Assembly: GCA_905233945.1 (NCBI GenBank)
Contig: CAJOFY010000018.1
Coordinates: forward strand, 1-64,000
Direction of reading: 5' to 3'
Origin: an uncultured bacterium
GTDB lineage: Bacteria > UBP6 > UBA1177
Length of the DNA: 64,000 nt
Position numbers and translations under genes: made by a program. Below the pieces are notes generated by a model that was not told the origin of the DNA, searched no databases, and was given only the letters and a program-made list of their open reading frames with translations. Below, in pieces: positions 1-8,282 of the stretch; positions within the stretch are counted from its first letter, which is position 1; each line of letters starts with the position of its first letter.

Positions 1-37
1 CGATCGAAACCGCCAAGAGGATCTTGTTTTGAATCAT
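1..37 (-). CDS. 5' end of a divergent gene leaving the window
   Basis: Only twelve codons are inside the window (MIQNKILLAVSI), reading leftwards from an ATG at 37-35. A strong ribosome-binding site (GGGGAGG, about 44-50) sits just upstream on the minus strand, and a minus-strand promoter lies at 68-95. The hydrophobic stretch after a lysine could be the start of a signal peptide or membrane anchor. Function cannot be judged from so short a piece. Confidence 0.6.
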   Translation of the reverse strand, partial: MIQNKILLAVSI

Positions 38-67
38 TTTTCGCCTCCCCAAAAAGCTAAGGCTGTT

Positions 68-95
68 ATTTTACCAGCTTTTTTTTCTCTTTCAA
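68..95 (-). promoter_or_regulatory. Sigma-70-type promoter for the leftward partial gene
   Basis: On the minus strand the boxes read TTGAAA, 16 bp, TAAAAT. It is divergent from the rightward promoter at 129-156. Confidence 0.5.
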
Positions 96-128
96 GTGGA
101 TTTCGGCTTCATTTCAGTGCAAAATCAC

Positions 129-156
129 TTGATTATTTGCCTTTTTTTCGTAAAAT
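129..156 (+). promoter_or_regulatory. Sigma-70-type promoter for the trmD-rplS region
   Basis: TTGATT, 16 bp, TAAAAT, ending 25 bases before the ATG at 182. Confidence 0.5.
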
Positions 157-181
157 GCCGCGTTTAAATGTGGGGTGACTT

Positions 182-2095
182 ATGAGAATCAAGGTATTTA
201 TATTTGTTTTTGCCGTTTTTTTGATTTCCTTTCCGTTAAGCTGTTTTGCCGCCGGGAACAATGCAGCGCCGGAAAATCACGAGTCTGAGGAAATTGAAGC
301 AAAATTTAAGCTTGCCTCGGCCTTTTTCGGTGATGGGAAATACAGTGAAGCGCTGAAATCGCTTTTTTCAGTTTATCTCAAACTTGACGCAAAAACCAAG
401 CTGGCTGCCTCCAAAACGGTGTTTTTTGCATATCTTTACTTGGAAAAGTTCGATTCTGCTGCAAAATGGTACAATGAACTCGACGATACAAAAAAGGCTA
501 ATCTTCAGCCGGAACTGAATAAATGGCTCAATGCGGATGAGGAAAACCGCCGGAAACTCAACATCGCGCTGAATAAAATCGGCGCTGCGGAGATTAAGCC
601 TGATTCAGAGGCTTCGATGACCATTGACGAGATAATCAGGCGGGCCGAACGCGGTGAAAGTGCCTCTCAAGTGGATAAAGAACAGAAAGATGCCGAAATT
701 GTTGAAGAAAATCTGGACAACTCTGATGAACAGCCATCGGTTTTCGAATTTGACAGGAGTTATGTTCCGGACTGGAAAAAAGTCTGTGTCGTTCTTTCGG
801 CAAACGACAGGTGGGCTAAGTACAACGATGTTATAAAAGGATATATAAACTGGCACTTCACAAAGTTCGACAAAAACGGAATAAAGCCTGAATTTATTGA
901 ATACGACAGTGAGAAATCAATAGATGAAGCAATGAAAAAAGCAAAAAAAATCAAGTGCTTTGCTGTCGTAGGCCCGTTTTTCGCGCCGGAGTTCGCCGAA
1001 AGTTTCATTGCCAAATCGACCGAATATTCGGTTCCGGTAATTTCCTATGTTCCTTTTTCCGCGACGACTGATTCGCTTTTTTTCAACATCATGCCGTCCA
1101 AGGATTCCGAGGCCGAGAATCTTGTGAAATACGCAGTTTCCGAAAGAGAAAGAAAAAAATTCGCAATAGCTTATCTTGATGATGCGAACGGAAGATATTT
1201 GAGAGACATCTATTGGCGTGCGATAGAAGCAGGCGGTGGGGAAGTTGTCGATTTGATCAATGTTTCGGCAGCTGACAACGCTTATATGGACGATGTCGCC
1301 GAAGTCGTCGGAAAACAGGACAACTACGACGAGGCGATCCGCACGTTCAAATGGCGCAACAAGGAGAAATTCCCGAACGAAACGATGCTGAGACGCGCAG
1401 TCGAAAGATTTACCAAAATGATTCCCGGAAAATGCGCATTCGACACGCTTGTTGTTCTCACTCCGCCGGTGCAGACAGCGATGCTGCTCCCGGCTTTCCC
1501 GTATCTCAATGTCGAGTTTGCATACTATCAGAAATATATGAACCGTGCTGTATCAGTAAAAAAGCAGGAACTTCGGAAAGAAGGATTCGACTGGGATATC
1601 CAGCAGATCCTGGTTCTTGCTCCGTCGGAAATAATAAACATTCCGAAAACTATAGAGCAGCTCGGCAAGCTGGTTGACGGAATGGTTGTCTTCGCGCCTA
1701 CAACCGACGTTTCGGAAAAGAATGAAAAATACGCAAAAATAATATCTGCTTTCAAAGCAGGAAACAACCGTCCGATTTATTTTGCCGAAACGATCGCGGC
1801 CGAAGTTGCCGATACTGTGCTTTCAGCGCACGCCGCATCGCAGAAAAGCGACATCGGCAGCTTTGTTGATACGCTGAAATCAGCCTCTTTCACCTCTCTT
1901 CTTTCGGGAAAAACAGTCAAATTCGATGAACTCAACCGCATGAACGGAAGCAGCGAAATACTTATCGGCAGAAACAAGGAGCCTTTTATGACTCCTGCGG
2001 CAATCGAGGAAGAGCTTAAACGCAAAGCCGAGGAAAAGCTGAAAGAGGGAAAACCGCAGCAGGATGAGCAGGAAAATGAAGCAGCTGAAAATTGA
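182..2095 (+). CDS. LpoA-like periplasmic protein: TPR region plus type 1 periplasmic-binding domain
   Basis: A 637-residue exported protein. A Sec signal peptide covers about residues 1-23 (cleavage near CFA-A). Residues 35-130 are helical and TPR-like. An acidic linker at about 150-195 leads to a type 1 periplasmic-binding fold at about 200-600, with typical alternating strands such as FAVVGPFF, VPVISYVPFS and KFAIAYLDD. The tail is rich in Lys and Glu. This order matches LpoA, the outer-membrane activator of penicillin-binding protein 1A, and also receptors of branched-chain amino acid transporters; no transporter genes are nearby. Unlike LpoA it has no lipobox. Its 3' end overlaps the start region of trmD, so it is probably the first gene of that operon. 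Family assignment is firm; the exact role is inferred. Confidence 0.7.
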   Translation: MRIKVFIFVFAVFLISFPLSCFAAGNNAAPENHESEEIEAKFKLASAFFGDGKYSEALKSLFSVYLKLDAKTKLAASKTVFFAYLYLEKFDSAAKWYNELDDTKKANLQPELNKWLNADEENRRKLNIALNKIGAAEIKPDSEASMTIDEIIRRAERGESASQVDKEQKDAEIVEENLDNSDEQPSVFEFDRSYVPDWKKVCVVLSANDRWAKYNDVIKGYINWHFTKFDKNGIKPEFIEYDSEKSIDEAMKKAKKIKCFAVVGPFFAPEFAESFIAKSTEYSVPVISYVPFSATTDSLFFNIMPSKDSEAENLVKYAVSERERKKFAIAYLDDANGRYLRDIYWRAIEAGGGEVVDLINVSAADNAYMDDVAEVVGKQDNYDEAIRTFKWRNKEKFPNETMLRRAVERFTKMIPGKCAFDTLVVLTPPVQTAMLLPAFPYLNVEFAYYQKYMNRAVSVKKQELRKEGFDWDIQQILVLAPSEIINIPKTIEQLGKLVDGMVVFAPTTDVSEKNEKYAKIISAFKAGNNRPIYFAETIAAEVADTVLSAHAASQKSDIGSFVDTLKSASFTSLLSGKTVKFDELNRMNGSSEILIGRNKEPFMTPAAIEEELKRKAEEKLKEGKPQQDEQENEAAEN

Positions 2096-2792
2096 TGTTC
2101 TGACACTTTTCCCCGAATTTTTCGAGTCGCCTTTTTCCGTCAGCATGATGAAAAGGGCGGTTGACAACAACATTATCGAACTTAATCTGCATCAGATACG
2201 CGAATTCGGGCTCGGCAACAGGCGTCAGGTCGATGATTCCCCTTACGGCGGCGGCGCAGGGCTCGTGATGAAACCCGAAGTGATAACCGCGGCATGGGAA
2301 GCGCTTCCGAAAACCGAAAAAACTCAGACGATCGTGATGTCGCCGCGCGGAAAGCTTTTCAACCAGAAAAAAGCGGTCGAATTCGCCGAAACCGCGGAAC
2401 ATTTAATCATTGTATGCGGCCACTACGAAGGAATCGACCAGCGTTTCATCGAAATTTCGGGAGCAGTTGAACTTTCTGTCGGTGACTACGTTCTCACCGG
2501 CGGAGAAACTGCGGCTCTTTCGGTGATCGACGCTGTGACAAGACTTATTCCGGGAGTTCTGGGCAACGAGGAATCGTTCAAAAACGAATCCTTTTCGCTT
2601 CCTCTGCTTGAACACGACCAGTACACAATGCCGCGAGTTTTCAGGGGCTTGGCGATTCCGAAAGTGCTCACCGGCGGCAACCATGCTAAAATCGAAGCGT
2701 GGAGACTCCGCAGCGCTCTTGCGAAAACCGCCGAAAACAGGCCTGAACTCCTTTCGCAAATTCCACCTGAATTCTGGGAAAAAATGAAATGA
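2076..2792 (+). CDS. trmD: tRNA (guanine-N1-)-methyltransferase TrmD
   Basis: TrmD methylates G37 at N1 in tRNAs reading CNN codons, using S-adenosylmethionine, and so prevents +1 frameshifting. The protein begins with the family signature VLTLFPEFF. It carries the trefoil-knot SAM-binding segment GDYVLTGGETAALSVIDAV and the downstream PGVLGNEES motif. About 238 residues is normal for TrmD. I prefer the ATG at 2076 because it gives the usual short N-terminus; an in-frame ATG at 2064 would add four residues. Either start lies inside the 3' end of the upstream gene, so translation is probably coupled. The next gene starts in an ATGA overlap at 2789. Confidence 0.95.
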   Translation: MKQLKIDVLTLFPEFFESPFSVSMMKRAVDNNIIELNLHQIREFGLGNRRQVDDSPYGGGAGLVMKPEVITAAWEALPKTEKTQTIVMSPRGKLFNQKKAVEFAETAEHLIIVCGHYEGIDQRFIEISGAVELSVGDYVLTGGETAALSVIDAVTRLIPGVLGNEESFKNESFSLPLLEHDQYTMPRVFRGLAIPKVLTGGNHAKIEAWRLRSALAKTAENRPELLSQIPPEFWEKMK

Positions 2793-3337
2793 AAAATTTT
2801 TATATCGGACTTATCCACAGTCCCGTTCTCCGCAACGGCGCGACCATAACTTCATCTATCACAAACCTTGACCTGCATGATATCGCGAGAGTCTGCGCAA
2901 CTTACGGACTGGGCGGATATTTCGTGATCCACCCCGACGAAAAAATGCGCGCGATCGCGACCCAGCTTGCCTCGCACTGGACTCATGGGGAAGGAAAAGA
3001 ATACAATCCCGACCGCTTCAAAGCGCTGCAGGTTCTGAAAATCGTTTCATCTTTGGACGAGGCAAAAAAAGAAATCGAAAACCGCTGCGGCGAAAAACCG
3101 GTGACTGTCGGAACGACTGCGAGGAAAAAAGAAAAATTCATTACGATTAACCAACTTAAAGAAGAAAAAAATAAACCCGTTCTGATACTCTTCGGCACGG
3201 CTGGCGGAATGGAAGATAACTTCCTAAATTCATTAGACTTTCTGCTTGAACCCATAGATATAAAAACAGGCTATAACCATCTTAGTGTAAGAAGCGCGGT
3301 GTCGATTTTTATTGACAGATTGAGCAGAACTGACTAA
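2789..3337 (+). CDS. SPOUT-type SAM-dependent RNA methyltransferase (PF09936 family)
   Basis: A 182-residue protein resembling the TM1570 / Methyltrn_RNA_4 family, a small group of SPOUT RNA methyltransferases of unknown target. The N-terminus (IGLIHSPVLRNGATITSSIT) and the segment NLDLHDIARVCATYGLGGYF are family-typical. The C-terminal knot region includes LILFGTAGGM and YNHLSVRSAVSIFIDRL. It overlaps trmD by four bases (ATGA) and is followed by rplS, a neighbourhood in which I recall this family occurring in other phyla. The reaction is well supported, while the RNA substrate is unknown. Confidence 0.8.
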   Translation: MKNFYIGLIHSPVLRNGATITSSITNLDLHDIARVCATYGLGGYFVIHPDEKMRAIATQLASHWTHGEGKEYNPDRFKALQVLKIVSSLDEAKKEIENRCGEKPVTVGTTARKKEKFITINQLKEEKNKPVLILFGTAGGMEDNFLNSLDFLLEPIDIKTGYNHLSVRSAVSIFIDRLSRTD

Positions 3338-3340
3338 TAT
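3312..3340 (+). promoter_or_regulatory. Internal promoter for rplS
   Basis: TTGACA, 17 bp, TAATAT, placed over the last codons and stop codon of the methyltransferase gene. It would allow rplS to be expressed above the rest of the operon. Confidence 0.45.
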
Positions 3341-3370
3341 ACCGCCGCGTTATTTTTGGAGGAGATGAAA

Positions 3371-3730
3371 ATGACAACCAACATTATTCAAAAAATTGAA
3401 AATCAGCAGAGAAGAATCGATCATTATTTTGTAAAACCGGGAGATAAAATCGAAGTTCACACCCGTATCATCGAAGGTGAAAAAGTTCGTATCCAGATCT
3501 TCAAAGGCGATGTCATCGCTATTAAAAACGGCAGAGACAACAACAGAACGACAATAACAGTCAGAAAGTTCTCGGGCGGTTACGGCGTTGAGAAAATTTT
3601 CCCGCTTCACTCCCCGATGATTGAAAAGATAGAGCTCGTAAACAGAGGTCTCGTCCGCAGAAGCAAACTTTACTATCAGAGACTTCGTAAGGGCAACGCA
3701 GCTAGAATTAAACCGAAAAACGTCTGGTAG
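3371..3730 (+). CDS. rplS: 50S ribosomal protein bL19
   Basis: bL19 sits at the 30S-50S interface. The 119-residue product shows the family hallmarks: an N-terminal helix, GDKIEVHTRIIEGEKVRIQIFKGDVI, then TITVRKFSGGYGVEKIFPLHSP and the basic end RRSKLYYQRLRK. The start is the ATG at 3371, six bases after GGAGGAG; an upstream in-frame TTG at 3356 would include the ribosome-binding site and is unlikely. The usual rpsP and rimM are absent from this operon. The next gene starts on the last base of the stop codon. Confidence 0.97.
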   Translation: MTTNIIQKIENQQRRIDHYFVKPGDKIEVHTRIIEGEKVRIQIFKGDVIAIKNGRDNNRTTITVRKFSGGYGVEKIFPLHSPMIEKIELVNRGLVRRSKLYYQRLRKGNAARIKPKNVW

Positions 3731-4716
3731 TGTTCTCGCTTTTATTCGCGTTATTCCTCGCAGTTTCAGCAGAAAATCCTGTTTGTCAGTCAAGATTCGA
3801 TAACGAAGAAAATTTATATAAATCTGCCGCACTTCACTCCGACGACATTTCCGTAAGACGAAGCTATCTTAAAAAGTTCGGTCAGTGTATAACTGAAGAA
3901 GGTATTAAAATCATTGAAGAAAGAAATGTTGCAATTGTTGAAGAACTCGATTGTGAAAACCCGCTTGAAGGGGGCGAATTTTTCTTCAGGGACAAAAAAC
4001 TGTGCTCGCGTTCAGTAACTTTTTTCCCTTCAAAAAAAGTTTTCGCGCTGAAAAAGAAGGGCGGAAAAGTCTCTCTTCCCGGAAACTGGCGCTACATTGA
4101 AACACCCGAAACGCTGCTTTTCTATGATTCGGCAGCGGAATTTGAGGAAAACAGCGACATTTTCGGCCAGATTCTGACAAAAAGCGGAGAGGGAGTTTTC
4201 ACCGACCATCTCGGCAAACCGGTGCATCCCGAGTTTATTTACACAAACGGGAACTGGGAGAAAGTTTATCCGCTGCGCGAACTTTTCTATCTCAATGTTG
4301 CTGAAGACAAAACTTTTGAGGTGAAAATAATCACCGAAAACCAGCTCCCTTACGAAAAAAAGGAGCTTTTCGAGCTGTTAGGCCTCAAGGCAGAAAAAGC
4401 TGAAACGCCTTTTTTTGCTCCGAGCAGCGTTTCTTTGAAAGGAAATGGGCTTAAAGGAATACGCATTCCGAAAACCGAATACATTTCAGACAGGGAAAGC
4501 GATCACGGAACGTACAGAATTTCATTGTTTTATCCAGGTTTGCAGCAGAAAGCGCCGGTTGTTTCAAAAAGCGGAAACTATGAACTTGAAATTGTTTTTT
4601 CTACCGGAAAACTTGAAGCGCTGCTGACAGTTTTCACGAAAAAGCTGGCTGCAGAAGACGCTCTGAACATCAGGGGCGTTATAAACCGCGAAATTCCTTC
4701 ATTTTTTACAGATTAA
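3730..4716 (+). CDS. Secreted protein of unknown function
   Basis: A 328-residue protein starting with GTG that overlaps the TAG of rplS by one base, so it depends on translational coupling. Residues 1-14 form a short signal peptide (cleavage near VSA-E). The mature part has several cysteines near its N-terminus and no transmembrane segment or motif I recognise; it looks like a mixed beta-rich envelope protein. It converges on the flippase gene, and their 3' ends overlap by four bases. No function can be assigned. Confidence 0.7.
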   Translation: MFSLLFALFLAVSAENPVCQSRFDNEENLYKSAALHSDDISVRRSYLKKFGQCITEEGIKIIEERNVAIVEELDCENPLEGGEFFFRDKKLCSRSVTFFPSKKVFALKKKGGKVSLPGNWRYIETPETLLFYDSAAEFEENSDIFGQILTKSGEGVFTDHLGKPVHPEFIYTNGNWEKVYPLRELFYLNVAEDKTFEVKIITENQLPYEKKELFELLGLKAEKAETPFFAPSSVSLKGNGLKGIRIPKTEYISDRESDHGTYRISLFYPGLQQKAPVVSKSGNYELEIVFSTGKLEALLTVFTKKLAAEDALNIRGVINREIPSFFTD

Positions 4717-6221
4717 AGCTGGTTCCTGCCCGAAATTTTTCTTTTCATGGTTGAGACAGCGTTTCTGATAAGCGGTTCTCTGACGACAACGACCGCAGCA
4801 AAAACGAGAAGAAGCGCTGTTTTGAAGGCAAGAGAGACTATTTTTCTTTCAAGCGGAACATAAACTGCCGCACCCCAGAGAATCATAGCTAAAGCGAAAT
4901 AAAAAATTCCGCTTTTTACGCGGTAGGCAATCGGGAAATACTTTTGACCGATGAAATAGGAAGCCGCCATGACGACGAAATTTGATGCAAATGAAGCCCA
5001 TGCACATGCCATGAAACCGAATTTCGGCACGAAAATGACAATGATAAGCACTGTGATGATGCAGGCGGCGAGCGAGAAATAGCTTCCCCATTTCGTTCTG
5101 TCGGTGAGTTTGTACCAGATCGAAAGGTTGGAATAAACTCCGAAAAAGAATTCGCCGAGCATGACTATCGGTACGACCGCGAGACCTGCGAAATATGCGC
5201 TTCCGATCAGATGCTTGAAAATATCGAGATAGAATGTGATCCCGAGAAAAACAAAGAGCGAAAACAGGACGAAATAGTGCATTACATCAACATAAATCGA
5301 GGTGTCGTCCCCTTTTTTGTAGCGGAAAACAAAAGGTTCGTAGGCATATCTGAACGCCTGAAGCGACATGACCATGATAACCGTGATTTTAAAGCACGCG
5401 CCGTAAATTCCAAGCTGCGAATTTGCCTCAGCCGGGTCGGAAAAAAGGTAGGGAAAGAGGATTTTGTCGGCAGTCTGGTTGAAAATTCCGGCGATTCCGA
5501 AAAGAAGGATCGGGAAAGAATATGCGAAAATCCGCTTCATAAGTTTTGCATCGAAAGACCATTTGAAAAGGAAGTCGGGCGAAAGTGCAAGCAGCGTGAA
5601 AGCCGAAGAAACCACATTCGAAACGAAGACGTAGCGAATCTCAAGACCGGATGACCAGATCAGGCTGACAGCCGAAAAACCGTTTTTGGAAAGCCACGGA
5701 GCTGCAATGAGGAAAAAGAGGTTGAGCCCGATGTTTATCGCAATCGAAAGGAGTTTTATAACGGCAAAGCGCACAGCCTTCTGTTTGTGTCTCAAGTTGG
5801 CGAAAGGAACAGCGCAGAAAGCGTCTATTGCGACAATAACGGCAAGCATCATCACGAATTCCTTGTATTCCGAGTACCCCATCGCGGCTGAAACCGGCTT
5901 CAGGAAAAGGGCGACCGCAAGGATGAAAAGCGATGAAGTCGCGGCGAGCGAAGTCAGAATCGTGCCGTAAACCCGTTTCGGATCAGGCTCCTTGTTGATG
6001 AAACGGAAGAAACCGGTCTCCATTCCGTAAGTAAGAATGACGAGCATGAGAGCCGTCCATCCGTAAAGATTTGTGACAATGCCGTAATCGCTTGTCCGCA
6101 CCAGAACACGGGTGTAGACAGGCACCAGCATCCAGTTGAGAAACCGCCCGACGATGCTTGAAAGCCCGTAAACCGCCGTTTCTCCCAAAAGTTTTTTCAT
6201 TCTTGAACCGTTCGCGTTCAT
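4713..6221 (-). CDS. Polysaccharide flippase, MATE/Wzx-like
   Basis: A 502-residue integral membrane protein with about 14 hydrophobic segments, of the polysaccharide-export branch of the MOP superfamily (Wzx, RfbX). Such proteins flip lipid-linked oligosaccharides across the inner membrane for O-antigen or exopolysaccharide. The N-terminal pattern ETAVYGLSSIVGRFLNWMLV followed by PVYTRVL is characteristic. I place the start at the ATG at 6221, preceded by GGGGGAAAA; an upstream in-frame ATG at 6248 lacks a good site. No glycosyltransferase genes lie next to it, so the substrate is unknown. A promoter is visible at 6252-6279. Confidence 0.88.
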   Translation of the reverse strand: MNANGSRMKKLLGETAVYGLSSIVGRFLNWMLVPVYTRVLVRTSDYGIVTNLYGWTALMLVILTYGMETGFFRFINKEPDPKRVYGTILTSLAATSSLFILAVALFLKPVSAAMGYSEYKEFVMMLAVIVAIDAFCAVPFANLRHKQKAVRFAVIKLLSIAINIGLNLFFLIAAPWLSKNGFSAVSLIWSSGLEIRYVFVSNVVSSAFTLLALSPDFLFKWSFDAKLMKRIFAYSFPILLFGIAGIFNQTADKILFPYLFSDPAEANSQLGIYGACFKITVIMVMSLQAFRYAYEPFVFRYKKGDDTSIYVDVMHYFVLFSLFVFLGITFYLDIFKHLIGSAYFAGLAVVPIVMLGEFFFGVYSNLSIWYKLTDRTKWGSYFSLAACIITVLIIVIFVPKFGFMACAWASFASNFVVMAASYFIGQKYFPIAYRVKSGIFYFALAMILWGAAVYVPLERKIVSLAFKTALLLVFAAVVVVREPLIRNAVSTMKRKISGRNQL

Positions 6222-6251
6222 TTTTCCCCCGCAAAAAATCAAAAACATGGG

Positions 6252-6279
6252 ATTATAGTGTTGTTGTTTTATGCCGCAA
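6252..6279 (-). promoter_or_regulatory. Sigma-70-type promoter for the flippase gene
   Basis: Minus strand TTGCGG, 16 bp, TATAAT, about 30 bases upstream of the chosen ATG. Confidence 0.5.
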
Positions 6280-6293
6280 CTTTTTGCACCGAT

Positions 6294-6351
6294 GCGCCGC
6301 TCGGTATAACGTTATAACGGTATAACGGTATATCGACACGATTTGCGGCGC
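6294..6351. repeat. Palindrome-bounded intergenic repeat, copy 1
   Basis: Perfect 7-bp inverted repeats (GCGCCGC at 6294-6300 and GCGGCGC at 6345-6351) bound a core containing ATAACGTTAT and tandem ATAACGG units. A second copy of the core, also bounded by a 7-bp inverted repeat, is at 39534-39593. Confidence 0.65.
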
Positions 6352-6364
6352 ACGCCGACAAAAT

Positions 6365-6393
6365 TTGTTTTCTTTTCTTTTTTTCCTTAAAAT
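6365..6393 (+). promoter_or_regulatory. Promoter for the YihY-like gene
   Basis: TTGTTT, 17 bp, TAAAAT, followed 12 bases later by GGAGG and the TTG start at 6415. Confidence 0.4.
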
Positions 6394-6414
6394 CGCCCGT
6401 TTTTGGAGGCGGCT

Positions 6415-7320
6415 TTGGAAGGTATCGGAAAAAAGTTTCAGAATTTTATGGAAAAGCACAAAATCCTGAAAATCATCTGGGAAACAGGCTATAATTTCTA
6501 CAACGACGACGGTTTTACCTTCACTGCGGCAATAAGTTTCTACTTCATGCTGAGTTTTCTTCCGTTCCTGATCCTGCTGGGCGCATCGCTCGGCTATATA
6601 GTTGATTATATTAAGGATATTCAGAATTTTACTTCCGAAGAGCTTACATCCTACATAATGAATTCACTTCATATCGCGATACCTTTTTTGAGCGAAAAAT
6701 ATGTTTCAAGTCTGGTTGACATCGCCAACTACAAAGCGGGGCTCACGACTGTCGGTCTTCTTTCGCTTCTCGTTTCTGCGACGCTTCTTTTTTCGACTCT
6801 GCATTACTCTTTTTTCAGGATTTTCGGCGGGAAATCGATAAATTTCATCCTTTCAAGGCTGATGGGAGTCGTTTTTCTGCTTACACTCACTATAATTCTC
6901 TTTTTCGTTCAGTATTTTTCGGGCATTTTTCTCTCGTTTGCCGGAAATGTCGCGCAGAAAATCCCGTATCTGCAAAAGATAATCAGCGTGATTTCGACTG
7001 GTCAGACTTACAGTTTAGCCATTTCGACAATCGTAATAATCGTACTTTTCCGCATCCTGATTTCCTACTTCGTTTACGGTATAAAACTGAAAAAAAGCAT
7101 TATCGTCTGCGGTGCGCTGCTTTTTAGTGTACTTTGGAACCTGGCGAAATTATTATACAATTTTTATATCAACGAAATCTCAAGTTTTTCATTTCTCTAC
7201 GGCTCTGCGGCATGGATAATCACAAGCGTCCTCTGGATTTATTACAGCGCGCTGATTCTGCTTCTCTGCATGGAGTTTATAAAAACACTTTCGGTAATTT
7301 ATCCTGAACCTAAAAAATAG
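6415..7320 (+). CDS. YihY/BrkB-family inner-membrane protein
   Basis: A membrane protein of 301 residues with about six transmembrane helices. The segment FTFTAAISFYFMLSFLPFLI and the later YGSAAWIITSVLWIYYSALI are typical of the YihY/BrkB (formerly called RNase BN) family, whose function is unsettled; a transport or envelope role is likely. The TTG at 6415 is preferred because GGAGG lies five bases upstream; the first ATG at 6448 has no ribosome-binding site. It is followed after 10 bases by a lipoprotein gene. Confidence 0.85.
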   Translation: MEGIGKKFQNFMEKHKILKIIWETGYNFYNDDGFTFTAAISFYFMLSFLPFLILLGASLGYIVDYIKDIQNFTSEELTSYIMNSLHIAIPFLSEKYVSSLVDIANYKAGLTTVGLLSLLVSATLLFSTLHYSFFRIFGGKSINFILSRLMGVVFLLTLTIILFFVQYFSGIFLSFAGNVAQKIPYLQKIISVISTGQTYSLAISTIVIIVLFRILISYFVYGIKLKKSIIVCGALLFSVLWNLAKLLYNFYINEISSFSFLYGSAAWIITSVLWIYYSALILLLCMEFIKTLSVIYPEPKK

Positions 7321-7330
7321 GAGGTTTTTT

Positions 7331-8221
7331 ATGAAGAAGTTTTTAATGATTTCGCTTTTGATTTTCGCTGCTTTATTTGCTTTTTCGTGCGCTTCCGATG
7401 ATGACGAAGAGGAAATGAATGGCGGCAACGGGACAGACACGACTCCCGGCGGATCAACCGGAGAGGAGGCCGATTCCGGCGCGGACACGGTTCCGGCAGC
7501 GGACGAAAATGATTCGGATAAAACTGACACGGTGTCAGAATACGGCGATTCTGATACTTCGGATAACTCTGTAACGGATAATGAGACAATAAACGACGCC
7601 GATAATCCGGATTTTGCTCCTGATGACGGCAGCCAGCAGTCCGACGATACCGACAATCCGTCGTCGGACAGCGGCGATTCCGCACCAGACGAAAACAATG
7701 AAGGCGCATCCGATATAGAAAACAGTGAAACGAGTGACAATGACGGTGAACCTCTCACCGGTCTGCCGGAATGCAGCAAAAACAGTGCTTTCCCTTGCGA
7801 GGATTCTTCGACACATCTGCTTTGGTCGGCAAAAACAACGGCAACGTACAACTGGAGTGACCTCAAAAACTACTGCCTGACGATGGGGAACGGCTGGCAT
7901 CTGCCGACAATTGACGAACTCAGAACGCTTGTTCTCGGCTGCGACGAAACCGCACCGAACGGAGCCTGCAACGTCAAAGAAGGATGCTTGAGCAATACTT
8001 CGTCATGCTACACAACGGATGACTGTATCAGCAAAAACTGTCCGACCAAAACGGACGGTTCACACAGCAAATTCGGCGACACGGAATTCCTCTGCTCATC
8101 TTCCGAGCAGTCTGATGATGCCAGCCGCGCATGGGGTATCAATTTTAAAATCGCGTCAATCGGAACTTTTGCCAAAACAGATACTGAACGTGCTTATGCC
8201 CGCTGCGTGAAGAATCAGTAA
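7331..8221 (+). CDS. Lipoprotein with acidic linker and one DUF1566 (Lcl_C) domain
   Basis: A 296-residue lipoprotein: the signal peptide ends in a lipobox (AFSC, Cys20). A long disordered segment rich in Asp, Ser, Thr and Glu follows to about residue 135. The C-terminal part is a DUF1566/Lcl_C domain: PCEDSSTHLLWS, the hallmark WHLPTIDELRTLV, and the end YARCVKNQ. Six or more cysteines suggest disulfides. In Legionella Lcl, the domain that gives this family its name binds glycosaminoglycans, so surface adhesion is a reasonable guess. It has the simplest form of the architecture expanded at 56-64 kb. Confidence 0.8.
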   Translation: MKKFLMISLLIFAALFAFSCASDDDEEEMNGGNGTDTTPGGSTGEEADSGADTVPAADENDSDKTDTVSEYGDSDTSDNSVTDNETINDADNPDFAPDDGSQQSDDTDNPSSDSGDSAPDENNEGASDIENSETSDNDGEPLTGLPECSKNSAFPCEDSSTHLLWSAKTTATYNWSDLKNYCLTMGNGWHLPTIDELRTLVLGCDETAPNGACNVKEGCLSNTSSCYTTDDCISKNCPTKTDGSHSKFGDTEFLCSSSEQSDDASRAWGINFKIASIGTFAKTDTERAYARCVKNQ

Positions 8222-8250
8222 CGCATTTCAACTGAATCAAAGATATCGCG

Positions 8251-8271
8251 TTATTTACACGTCATAATATC
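8251..8271. repeat. 21-bp direct repeat, left copy
   Basis: These 21 bases match 10107-10127 with one mismatch. The right copy is the last codons and stop of the cysteine desulfidase reading frame. The two copies bracket the secreted-protein gene 8283-10091. Confidence 0.7.
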
Positions 8272-8282
8272 TCTGTTATCCG

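Noticed and set aside
6253-6459. 68-codon minus-strand frame between the flippase and YihY genes
   Set aside because: It covers the palindrome element and the start of the YihY gene, has no ribosome-binding site and no protein-like composition.
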